Shown here in pieces: positions 16,641 through 24,788 of a stretch of DNA of 64,000 nt. Each line of letters starts with the position of its first letter. Positions within the stretch are counted from its first letter, which is position 1. Position numbers and translations under genes: made by a program. This DNA comes from Candidatus Glassbacteria bacterium (lineage in GTDB: Bacteria; Gemmatimonadota; Glassbacteria; GWA2-58-10), in the NCBI GenBank assembly GCA_019456185.1, contig VRUH01000015.1:1-64000 (forward strand), written 5' to 3'. The notes below the pieces were generated by a model. The model was not told the DNA's origin. It was given only the letters and a program-made list of their open reading frames with translations, and searched no databases.

Positions 16641-18902
16641 ATGAGTCTACGGGATGGATTAAAAACTATTGACTCGATCTCCGGTAAATTGATCAACGAT
16701 AAAAAATTCTTGTACTATAGAAAGACAATAAAGAAGAAAAATATAGCAGAATATGAGCAAAAGGGATGGCAAGTTGTTCCTAGTAAGTTAAAGAAATCTG
16801 TACGAATGGTATTGCTTAAGCCGCATAATATCGCATTTGAAGATAGAGTTTGGGCATTATTGGCAAAAATGGGTTTTACATATCTAAATGGCGACGCTAA
16901 CTATAAAATAGACTACCAAAATGGGCTGACGAAGCAAATTGATGTATTCGCAGTTGATGATGAAGCAGCTATTGTAATTGAATGTAAATCAGCTCAAGGT
17001 AGGCGGAAAGTAAGTTATCAGAAGGAAATCAATGAAATTATTGGCTTGAAAGAAAAAATAAGAAATAGTATAAGGAATGAATTTGGCAGAAACATTAAAG
17101 TAGCATTTCTTTTTGCGACTAATAATGCAATAATCAGTGACAATGATTCGAAAAGATTGAAAGAGGGCATGATTGACCATATTAATCAAGATGATATTGA
17201 TTATTTCGAATTACTTACAGATCATTTGGGAGTAGCTGCAAAATATCAGCTTTTCGGGAAATTATTTTCAGGCCAAAAAATACCTAATATTCAAAATAGA
17301 ATCCCTGCGATTAAAGGAAAGGTCTCAAAAGGACATACTTTTTATTCATTTAGTATAGATCCAATGTACTTGCTAAAAATTGGATACATATTGCACAGGA
17401 CTCAAACAGATCCTGAAGCAGCTTCAGCTTATCAAAGGATAGTAAAAAAAGGGAGACTAAAAAACATAGGAGAATTTATAGATACCGGCGGATATTTTGC
17501 GAATTCAGTAATAATTAATATCCAGACTAAGGGTAGAAAGAAGCTAAAATATGAAATGTCTGAAAATATCGAGCATGATAGTGCTACTTCAATGGGCATA
17601 TTGCACCTGCCAAAACAATATAGATCAGCTTTCATAATTGACGGGCAACATAGATTATTAGGTTATTCGATTGCAAAAAGCAATTCTAATCATACAATAC
17701 CAGTTGTAGCTTTTCATAATTTGCCAATTGATGAGCAAGCTAAGTTATTCGTTAAGATTAATCATACGCAGAAATCTGTACCTGCTAACTTATTGCAATC
17801 AATAATAGCAGATTTTGATTGGAAAAGTGATAACGATAGGTTAGCAATAAATGCTCTTAAAACACGCTTATTTGTTGATATGAATGCAGATGAAAGAAGC
17901 CCACTTTACAAGCGCATTATCCTTTCAGAGGAAAAAAAGAATGAAACAAGGTGCTTGACTCTTCAAACTCTTCGTTCATGGGGTTTTGGAAAAACAAACT
18001 ATTTTGGTATTTTGAAAGGGGATAAACTATTACAGACAGGCCATCTTCATGATGTAGATTATGATAAGACTTTGAAGAAGAGTCATGAGTTTTTTACTAT
18101 TTGTTTTTCCGCTTGGGAAGATGAATTGCCAGCTCAGTGGTCTATAGGGAGCGGTGAAGGTGGATTTATCTCAATGAATTTGGGTATTGCAGCTATTTTA
18201 CGAGTGATTAATGATATTATTGAATTTTTAGTCCTGACAAGGGGATTTAAGCCGCAGCTACAATCAGGAGAAGAATTAGCTTTTGAAGTGGTACCTTTCT
18301 TAATGCCTGCAATTGAGTATGTAAAAAATTTAGATCAAAATGGTCTTAATAAACTTAGAAAACTTTTCGGAAGTGGCGCACCAGAAAAAGTACAAAGAGA
18401 GTTTCAATACGCTATTCACAAAAAATATTCTGAATTTAATCCACAAGGTTTGCAACAATGGATCAAGGAAAGTTCAGGAGAATTCACAAAAAAGTCCTAT
18501 GCACTTGGGCATTACAAAATCGAACCGTTAATAGATGGTTTTATCAAACAAAAATTGAAAGAGGAGTACGGTGAAAAAAATTGGTGGACAGAAGGAGTAC
18601 CGACTGATATTCAACTTTCATGTAGTAGAGAGAAAATATTGAAACGCTCACAAGAACCTGAATCGCATTTTTTGAATACAATATATTACGAAAAGATAAT
18701 TGATAATAATTGGGGATTGCTGCAGAATTATTTTACTCCTCCAGGTTTGGAACAAGCAGGAAAAGCAAAACGTGTCGCTTGGCTAGGCTACTTTAATTCG
18801 ATCAGGCAAAAATATTCCCATCCCCAACGGGAAGATGTTACAGAAAAGGAATATTTGTTTATTGAAGACTTGTATGAGTGGTTACAAAAAAAACTAGTTT
18901 AA
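16641..18902 (+). CDS. PD-(D/E)XK nuclease-like and DGQHR (DndB-type) fusion protein
   Basis: A 753-residue protein. Residues about 60-160 look like an Mrr/PD-(D/E)XK nuclease core: E67 in FEDRVWALLAKMGF, then D101 in KQIDVFAV, then E114-C-K116 in IVIECKSA, the D-Xn-ExK spacing of this fold. A DGQHR motif follows at 334-338 (FIIDGQHRLLGY) with the partner motif FVKINHTQKSVPANLL (about 370-385), as in DndB and other DGQHR proteins. The remaining ~350 residues are unassigned. GGAG precedes the ATG, ten bases after the methylase stop. The gene shares the methylase's AT-rich composition. A restriction or defence partner of the methylase is the natural reading, but no activity is proven. The DGQHR domain might instead sense DNA modification or act as a regulator. 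Confidence 0.8.
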   Translation: MSLRDGLKTIDSISGKLINDKKFLYYRKTIKKKNIAEYEQKGWQVVPSKLKKSVRMVLLKPHNIAFEDRVWALLAKMGFTYLNGDANYKIDYQNGLTKQIDVFAVDDEAAIVIECKSAQGRRKVSYQKEINEIIGLKEKIRNSIRNEFGRNIKVAFLFATNNAIISDNDSKRLKEGMIDHINQDDIDYFELLTDHLGVAAKYQLFGKLFSGQKIPNIQNRIPAIKGKVSKGHTFYSFSIDPMYLLKIGYILHRTQTDPEAASAYQRIVKKGRLKNIGEFIDTGGYFANSVIINIQTKGRKKLKYEMSENIEHDSATSMGILHLPKQYRSAFIIDGQHRLLGYSIAKSNSNHTIPVVAFHNLPIDEQAKLFVKINHTQKSVPANLLQSIIADFDWKSDNDRLAINALKTRLFVDMNADERSPLYKRIILSEEKKNETRCLTLQTLRSWGFGKTNYFGILKGDKLLQTGHLHDVDYDKTLKKSHEFFTICFSAWEDELPAQWSIGSGEGGFISMNLGIAAILRVINDIIEFLVLTRGFKPQLQSGEELAFEVVPFLMPAIEYVKNLDQNGLNKLRKLFGSGAPEKVQREFQYAIHKKYSEFNPQGLQQWIKESSGEFTKKSYALGHYKIEPLIDGFIKQKLKEEYGEKNWWTEGVPTDIQLSCSREKILKRSQEPESHFLNTIYYEKIIDNNWGLLQNYFTPPGLEQAGKAKRVAWLGYFNSIRQKYSHPQREDVTEKEYLFIEDLYEWLQKKLV

Positions 18903-18922
18903 CTTTATGCAATTAGTCAACT

Positions 18923-20692
18923 TTACAATTTATAAGCGCATTCTGAAGTGTTTTTCATCGCCTGATCGTAACTGGCCTGGTTGACCTTTTCCTGCAGGCG
19001 GTTTATCCAGCGGTAGTCGCAGGAGAGGATCGAATGCTGGGTACGGTGTTTGAACTCGATAACCCCGTTGACTCCCGGAAATCCGGCCGCGCGCAGCATC
19101 AGGAACTGGACGTCGGTAACCTCGGTCACAAACCCCCGCCGCTCCAGTTCGGTGCGCAAGCTGCCGCACTGCTCGAATATCTGCTTCAGACTCATGTCGT
19201 TAAGTTTCAAGCCTATTTCCGGCCACATGAACAGAGGTTTGTACAGGACGTAGTCGTATTCCAGCATGTCCCTGACAAAATTATCATCCAACTGGAAACC
19301 GAACTCATCGCGCCGTTTGAACCACTCGCTGCCGGGGAACGGGGCCGGCGGGCAGACCAGCACCGAGTCTGGTTTGGTTTCCTCGACCAGCATGATATCC
19401 GCCTGCTTGAGCTTGTCCAGAGAAATCCTGCCCATCGTGGGGGCGGGGTATATCAGCGAAATACCGATATCGATCGGCACGCACTCCAGTTTCGAGGCTT
19501 CCCTCATCGCCCTGATTGTACCGACAATATCCGCCCTGCCGATTCCTTTATTCATCACGACCTCGTTGACCGTGTCGTCCCCGCTTTCGGCGCCGAGGAA
19601 AATCGCGCGGAAACCGGACCGGATCAGCAGGCGGTAGGATTCGACCACTTCGCGAAACCTGGCCGGGTCGGAGGCCTTGCGTTCTGCCCTGCCGAACATC
19701 GAGTAGATCACCTTGAGATCGCGGTCGATAATCTCCCGGGCGATCTGCCGGGCGTGTGCCAGAGTGGTGGAACTGCCCGCGTAGCGGAAAAGTCCGATTC
19801 CGTTGCCGACCATCTGTTCTAACTCATCCACAACCAATTGCGGTTTGCGCACCGAATAGCTACCGTAGGTGCTGGAATGAGTGCAGAAGCTGCATTTGCC
19901 CCACGGGCAGCCCAGGGATTCCACAATCACATGGATTCTGGTTTTACCGGGATGCTGGCCGTAGCGGGGAACAGTTTTCTCGTTGGCGTTCAGTTTTCGC
20001 CTGGTGGAAATCCTGTAGCCGCCGTCCACCCGGTACACCGTATTTTCCAGACTACCGGCCTCGGCGTCACGCACAATCCGCTCAACCAGTTCAGTCCTTG
20101 ATTCACATTCCCCGGCCAGTTCAAGCATGCGGCGCAGAGTGCTTTCGCCCTCGCCCACGACAGCGAAATCGAACGCATCGTCTTCCAGCACGGCTTCCCG
20201 GTAAGTGGAAGCATGCGGTCCGCCGGCCACCACAAGCGCCTCGGGGACTTCCCTGCGCAATTCGGCAGCGAACTGGCGCGCGGCAATGTAGGATTCCCCG
20301 TACCAGGTTTTGATACCGATAATTTTGCAGCCCGTATCGCTAACATGACGGGCGAGGGCACGGATCATTTTTTTCTGCGCCCGCCGCTGCATTTTTGTCG
20401 TCAGTTCCTGACTGAACATGAAGGCAGCGCCCAGCAGTTTACGGCCCCTCTGTTTGCGGCCGATACCGTTGACCGGTCCCAGCAGGCGGTCGACCAGAAA
20501 GCCATTAATCCTGGCCAGTACCCGGGGAGTCATCGCCTCCCACTGGCTGCTGTTGGCCCAGTCGATCACCTCTACGCTGTAACCCTGTTCTTCGATATAA
20601 GTTTTCAGAATAGCCAGCCCGTTATCCAGAAAATCATCGGTGGGCGAGCGCCGTCTGGTCGAAGTTGAATTCCACAGGATCAAGTCAGTCAC
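18923..20692 (-). CDS. B12-binding-domain radical SAM protein
   Basis: A 589-residue protein. The N-terminus (about 10-200) is a cobalamin-binding-type Rossmann domain (VVAGGPHASTYREAVLEDDAFDFAVVGEGE). The radical SAM core starts near 250. The cluster-binding cysteines are C261, C266 and C269 in GCPWGKCSFC, a C-x4-C-x2-C spacing and not the usual C-x3-C-x2-C. GAESGDD and a TIM-barrel body follow. The start is GTG at 20692, eight bases inside the end of the HD-GYP gene, so translation is probably coupled. Substrate unknown. GC-rich composition returns abruptly after the AT-rich island with which it is convergent. Confidence 0.85.
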   Translation of the reverse strand: MTDLILWNSTSTRRRSPTDDFLDNGLAILKTYIEEQGYSVEVIDWANSSQWEAMTPRVLARINGFLVDRLLGPVNGIGRKQRGRKLLGAAFMFSQELTTKMQRRAQKKMIRALARHVSDTGCKIIGIKTWYGESYIAARQFAAELRREVPEALVVAGGPHASTYREAVLEDDAFDFAVVGEGESTLRRMLELAGECESRTELVERIVRDAEAGSLENTVYRVDGGYRISTRRKLNANEKTVPRYGQHPGKTRIHVIVESLGCPWGKCSFCTHSSTYGSYSVRKPQLVVDELEQMVGNGIGLFRYAGSSTTLAHARQIAREIIDRDLKVIYSMFGRAERKASDPARFREVVESYRLLIRSGFRAIFLGAESGDDTVNEVVMNKGIGRADIVGTIRAMREASKLECVPIDIGISLIYPAPTMGRISLDKLKQADIMLVEETKPDSVLVCPPAPFPGSEWFKRRDEFGFQLDDNFVRDMLEYDYVLYKPLFMWPEIGLKLNDMSLKQIFEQCGSLRTELERRGFVTEVTDVQFLMLRAAGFPGVNGVIEFKHRTQHSILSCDYRWINRLQEKVNQASYDQAMKNTSECAYKL

Positions 20693-21731
20693 GGTTCAAG
20701 TCCTCAGCGGTTGAGTCGTTGGACTGCAACTTTTCACGGCGATTAAGGCAGTCGATAAAAAGGTCAACGAGATCAGGGTCCCACATCGTGCCGGCCCCGC
20801 TCTCCAGCTCGGAGACAGCCTGTTCCCGTGAGAGAGCTTTACGGTAGGGGCGGTCGGTGGTCATCGCGTCGAAACTGTCGGCGATAGCGACTATTCTGGC
20901 GTGCAGGGGGATATCTCCCCCGGCGAGTCCCTCGGGGTATCCTTTCCCGTCGTAACGCTCGTGGTGAAAGAGGACGATATCGCCCACTTCCTTGAGCGAG
21001 CGCAGCGGCTCGAGTATTTTTTCGCCCTTGCGCGGGTGGGAGGTGATCATCCGGAACTCCTCATCGTTCAAGGGACCCTGCTTGTTCAGGATATTGTCGG
21101 GGATTCCAATTTTCCCGATATCGTGAAGGATCCCGCCCATCCGCACCTGGTCGAGTTCCTTGGAACCCAGGTTGGCCGCCTTGCCCAGCATCACCGTCAA
21201 CCGGCTGACCCTGTCGTTATGACCCTCGGTGTACTTGTCCTTGGCCTCGATCGCATTGGCCATGGCGGCGATGACCGTATCAGCCTTGTCCAGCAGGTCG
21301 TTGAGATGTTTCATTCGCAGCAGGGACTGGGTCCGCGCGCGCAGCTCGGACAGATTGACCGGCTTGTTAAGGAAATCATCGGCACCGGACTCGATTGCCT
21401 TTATCTTTTGACTCTGGTTATTCACCGCCGTGATCATGATCACCGGAATCAGCCTCGTTTCATCGTTCCGCTTGATCTTCTGACAGACTTCCAAGCCGTC
21501 GATCTCGGGCATCATCAGGTCGAGCAGGACAAGGTCGGGTTTTTCCCGGGCCACCAGTTCCAGTGCGACAGAGCCGTTTTCCGCCTCGATAATCGAGTGC
21601 CCTTCGTTGCGCAGCAGAAAAACCATGCCCTTGCGCAGGGTCTTGTCATCGTCAACAACCAGCACCAGAGAATTATCTCTGTGCTTGCGGCGGGAATGGC
21701 TGTGGCTGTATTTCAGTGTAGTTTCGCTCAT
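20685..21731 (-). CDS. Response regulator with HD-GYP c-di-GMP phosphodiesterase domain
   Basis: A 348-residue protein of RpfG type. The receiver (about 20-140) has VVDDDK, the phospho-acceptor in DLVLLDLMMPEIDG and the conserved Lys in DFLNKPVNL. The HD-GYP domain (about 150-335) shows GGILHDIGKIGIPDNIL, HPRKGEKIL, HHERYDGKGYPEGLAGGDIP and DSFDAMTTDRPYR, all metal and GYP residues present, so c-di-GMP hydrolysis is likely. It starts three bases after the stop of the single-domain receiver and overlaps the radical SAM gene by eight bases. It is the apparent output of the upstream histidine kinase. Confidence 0.93.
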   Translation of the reverse strand: MSETTLKYSHSHSRRKHRDNSLVLVVDDDKTLRKGMVFLLRNEGHSIIEAENGSVALELVAREKPDLVLLDLMMPEIDGLEVCQKIKRNDETRLIPVIMITAVNNQSQKIKAIESGADDFLNKPVNLSELRARTQSLLRMKHLNDLLDKADTVIAAMANAIEAKDKYTEGHNDRVSRLTVMLGKAANLGSKELDQVRMGGILHDIGKIGIPDNILNKQGPLNDEEFRMITSHPRKGEKILEPLRSLKEVGDIVLFHHERYDGKGYPEGLAGGDIPLHARIVAIADSFDAMTTDRPYRKALSREQAVSELESGAGTMWDPDLVDLFIDCLNRREKLQSNDSTAEDLNRD

Positions 21732-21734
21732 GAT

Positions 21735-22133
21735 CTACTCGTTGAATTTGCGGCCTGCCAGGAGATCTTCGATCACCTGCAGCAGTTTCCTGTATTCGAA
21801 GGGCTTGGTCATATAGTAGTCACCGCCAGCTTCGAGACCCTCGTTTTGCTCCCTGATCTGGCCCTTGGCCGACAGGAACATGATTTTAATTCCTTCAGTC
21901 AATTGATCTTCTCTGAGTTTTCGGCAGACCTCGATCCCTGTCATCCCGCGCATCATCACATCCAGGATCACCAGGGCCGGCAAGTGTTCCCTCGCCATCG
22001 CCAGGGCGGTCGAGCCATCGGCCGATTCGAGCGCAACGTAGCCGGCCCGCTCCAGGCACTTGGCCAGCCCTAAACGCAGCGGCGCCTCGTCTTCAACTAT
22101 CAGTATTTTGCTGCTGTCGAACTCCATTTTCAT
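21735..22133 (-). CDS. Single-domain response regulator receiver
   Basis: A 132-residue receiver without output domain. ILIVEDEAPLRLGL, the phospho-acceptor in ALVILDVMMRGMTGIEV and the Lys in YYMTKPFEYRKLL are present. The frame extends to 22172. The ATG at 22133 is preferred because GGAAG/ACAGG lies just before it and the extra residues look non-native. Either start overlaps the 3' end of the histidine kinase gene, pointing to coupled translation. It probably receives phosphate from that kinase and acts by protein contact. Confidence 0.88.
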   Translation of the reverse strand: MKMEFDSSKILIVEDEAPLRLGLAKCLERAGYVALESADGSTALAMAREHLPALVILDVMMRGMTGIEVCRKLREDQLTEGIKIMFLSAKGQIREQNEGLEAGGDYYMTKPFEYRKLLQVIEDLLAGRKFNE

Positions 22134-23775
22134 CCTGTTCTTCCGTTGGTTTTTTGATACGCCGTCCCGCACAAGGCAGGGTAAAAAATACGGTGGCTCC
22201 CGTACCGATTTCGCTTTCGATCCAGATTTCGCCTCCGAGCCGTTCGATTATCGATTTGCTGATCGTCATGCCGAGTCCTGAGCCCTCGGAGTGGTGTTCA
22301 ATACTCTCAAGATGGCTGAAACGGTCGAATACCTTGGGGATATCCTCACGGCTGATACCCTTGCCGGAATCGGTTATGGAAACCAGACCCTGGTTTCCTC
22401 TCTGCTGCAAGGCCACCGAGATAGAGCCGCCCTCGGGCGTAAATTTGACAGCGTTCGAGATTATGTTGGTCAGGACCTGAATCACCCTGTCGCGGTCTCC
22501 CCAGAGTTTCACGCCCTTTTCTATCCCGTCGGATGTGTAATTGAGTTTCTTGGCGTCAATCGTCGGTTTGAGGCCGCTGACCGTCTCGGCCACGATATCG
22601 GTGAGATCGAGCTCAATTGGCTTGAACGGCATCCGGCCCGCCTCGATTTTCGAAAGATCGAGCACGTCGTTGATCAGCCTGGTCAGCCGTCGGCAGTTGT
22701 CGACAATAATCGAGAGAAAGTCGTGCCGGGTTTCCTTGGAATCGTCCATGCCGTCGAGCAGCATTTCCGAGTAGAGCAGGACGGAGCTGAGCGGCGTACG
22801 CAATTCGTGGGAAACCAGAGACAGGAAATCATCCTTGGCTTTGTCCAGGGTTTTGAGCGCCTCGTAGGCGACTTCCAGTTCTTCGTGTTTTTCCTGCAGT
22901 TCCCGGGTGCGAGAGGCAACTTTGGCCTCCAGTTCGCGGTTCCAGGCCTCGATTCGCGCCCTTGAAACTTTAAGCTGGCGGGTCATGTGGTTGAATGAAC
23001 TTGCCAGCACGCCAATCTCGTCGCTGCGCGTAACGGGAACCTCCTGATCCAGGTCGTCCATCGCCACCGCCCTGGTGGCATCGGCCAGGCGGTAGATCGG
23101 CAGCGCCACCCGCCGTACCATGGCGATAGTCGCCATCGCACCCAGCATGATTACCACCAGGGTAATCAGGACCGCCCTGCGGGTACCCGCGGCCACAGCC
23201 TGGTGCATGCTTTCGAGCGATACATCGAGCACCACGTATCCAAGTTTGTCGTGACGTGACGCGCCGGTTGCGGAACCGGCAGGATTGATATCGGAGGCGC
23301 CGAAAATTGTCTCCTCGCTGCTCTCGGACAGCTTGCGCTCGATATCGATCAGGGCCACGGTGCGGTGGATGTCGTTCATTTCCGTCGACAGCCACTGTCT
23401 GGCCTGACTGCTGTCGAGACGCGAACTGAAAGGAACAATTTTTCTGATCAGCGACGTATCCTGGTGGGCGATAATAACGCCTTTCAGGTCAATAATATAA
23501 GCGTCCTGGATATCGCTCTCCTGCTTAACACCAGAGATCGAAATCAGCATATTGGTCAGGTCGCCGCTGACCACGGAGAACTGGTTGTTGTAGGCCATGT
23601 TGCTGGCCAGCGAGAATGCCCTCTTGCGCAGCTCCTCGGTCAGTTCCGTGCTGTGCCTCGATACGAAGAAGGTGGTCAGGGCAGCGGAGATGGTGGTCAG
23701 CAGCGCAATGACCGCGATAATCGACTTCGTGCCCAGACGAAGCGAAAACATTTTTTCCAGGCGACCAGGACCCAT
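22093..23775 (-). CDS. Membrane sensor histidine kinase
   Basis: A 560-residue kinase. A transmembrane segment at about 17-39, a periplasmic region of ~160 residues, a second segment at about 200-218 and a HAMP linker (about 220-272) are followed by a coiled coil. The phospho-acceptor helix is FLSLVSHELRTPLSS (His near 323). ATPase boxes are NIISNAVKFT, ITDSGKGIS and GSGLGMTISKSIIERLGG. GGGAG precedes the ATG, which lies two bases after the stop of the substrate-binding protein gene. That spacing suggests the binding protein feeds the kinase's periplasmic domain. Confidence 0.94.
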   Translation of the reverse strand: MGPGRLEKMFSLRLGTKSIIAVIALLTTISAALTTFFVSRHSTELTEELRKRAFSLASNMAYNNQFSVVSGDLTNMLISISGVKQESDIQDAYIIDLKGVIIAHQDTSLIRKIVPFSSRLDSSQARQWLSTEMNDIHRTVALIDIERKLSESSEETIFGASDINPAGSATGASRHDKLGYVVLDVSLESMHQAVAAGTRRAVLITLVVIMLGAMATIAMVRRVALPIYRLADATRAVAMDDLDQEVPVTRSDEIGVLASSFNHMTRQLKVSRARIEAWNRELEAKVASRTRELQEKHEELEVAYEALKTLDKAKDDFLSLVSHELRTPLSSVLLYSEMLLDGMDDSKETRHDFLSIIVDNCRRLTRLINDVLDLSKIEAGRMPFKPIELDLTDIVAETVSGLKPTIDAKKLNYTSDGIEKGVKLWGDRDRVIQVLTNIISNAVKFTPEGGSISVALQQRGNQGLVSITDSGKGISREDIPKVFDRFSHLESIEHHSEGSGLGMTISKSIIERLGGEIWIESEIGTGATVFFTLPCAGRRIKKPTEEQDENGVRQQQNTDS

Positions 23776-23777
23776 CG

Positions 23778-24752
23778 TTAACTCCCGCTCTTGACCTGTA
23801 CGGTAAGGCTCTTGAGTTCATCCGGGATTTCTATGTTCAACCTGGATGCTACTCCCTCGTTGATAAAAAGGAGATATTTACGGGGGTATTCGACCAACGG
23901 TTTGCTGAATTTGCCGTTGCCGAGCCGCTTGAGCACAAGTTCGGCAGTCTGCCGGCCGATATCCTCGTTATCGACACCGATTGTAATCGGAATTCCGGCT
24001 TCGGCGTAAATCCGGTAAACTGAAACGATCGGCACTCCGTTTTTGAAGCATTCGGTGACGACAAAGCTAAGTACCAGGTAGTTAAAGATAAGTTTGTCGA
24101 GCGGCATCCAGAATACATCGATTTCAGGGAGCATCCGGCGGAGAGTGTTGGGGATGTCCCGTTCCGAGTTGACTTTTTCCACGACCAGTTGCAATCCTAT
24201 CGATCCGGCTTTCCGGCGCGCGGATTCATAGACTTCCTCGGAGCCGGGGGAGTAAATGAACCCCACCCTGCGGGCGCCCGGGAGCGCTTTCTTCAGGTAC
24301 TCCAGCTGCCTGTCCACCGGGATGTTGAGGGTCACGCCGGCGAAATCCTTTTTGGTATCACCCGGCTGCTGGCCGATATGGTCGAGGACCATCGTGAATA
24401 CAACAGGGAGGTTGCCGCTGTGAAGCATCGCGCTCCTGGTTGCCTGGGTGCCTACGGTTACCACCAGGGAAGGATTTGACTGGCGGAGTTCACGCCAGAA
24501 CCTTTCTTCCTGATCGACCCCTTCCAAAGTGTGCTGCTGGAGGCTGACCGGGTCGTTTTCACTGCCAAGCCGCTCGCTGATTACCCTGGTGGCAAACTCG
24601 TATACCGCCCAATCCGAACTCTTGACGACTGCGACAGTCCTGCCCGGCGGGGAGGGACCAGCAGCCGCCGGCAGCAGGATTGCAGCAAGCAGGACAAGAG
24701 CCGTCCGCGGTTTCAGCGGACCATTTTTATTAAATAACAGGAAACTGAGCAC
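23778..24752 (-). CDS. ABC-type substrate-binding protein (PF04392-like) without transporter
   Basis: A 324-residue periplasmic-binding-fold protein with an N-terminal hydrophobic export segment (about 16-32). PSLVVTVGTQATRSA, LPVVFTMVLDHIGQQ, FAGVTLNIPVDRQLEYLKKALPGARRVGFIYSP and GVDNEDIGRQTAELVLKRL are typical of the ABC_sub_bind family. The start is a GTG at 24752, the only sensible one upstream of the signal. No ABC permease or ATPase is nearby. The gene is placed between a TonB receptor and a histidine kinase, which suggests a sensory and not a transport role. Ligand unknown. Confidence 0.85.
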   Translation of the reverse strand: MLSFLLFNKNGPLKPRTALVLLAAILLPAAAGPSPPGRTVAVVKSSDWAVYEFATRVISERLGSENDPVSLQQHTLEGVDQEERFWRELRQSNPSLVVTVGTQATRSAMLHSGNLPVVFTMVLDHIGQQPGDTKKDFAGVTLNIPVDRQLEYLKKALPGARRVGFIYSPGSEEVYESARRKAGSIGLQLVVEKVNSERDIPNTLRRMLPEIDVFWMPLDKLIFNYLVLSFVVTECFKNGVPIVSVYRIYAEAGIPITIGVDNEDIGRQTAELVLKRLGNGKFSKPLVEYPRKYLLFINEGVASRLNIEIPDELKSLTVQVKSGS

Positions 24753-24788
24753 AGTATTCTCTGACTTTTTTTGAGGAGAAACTGCTCT

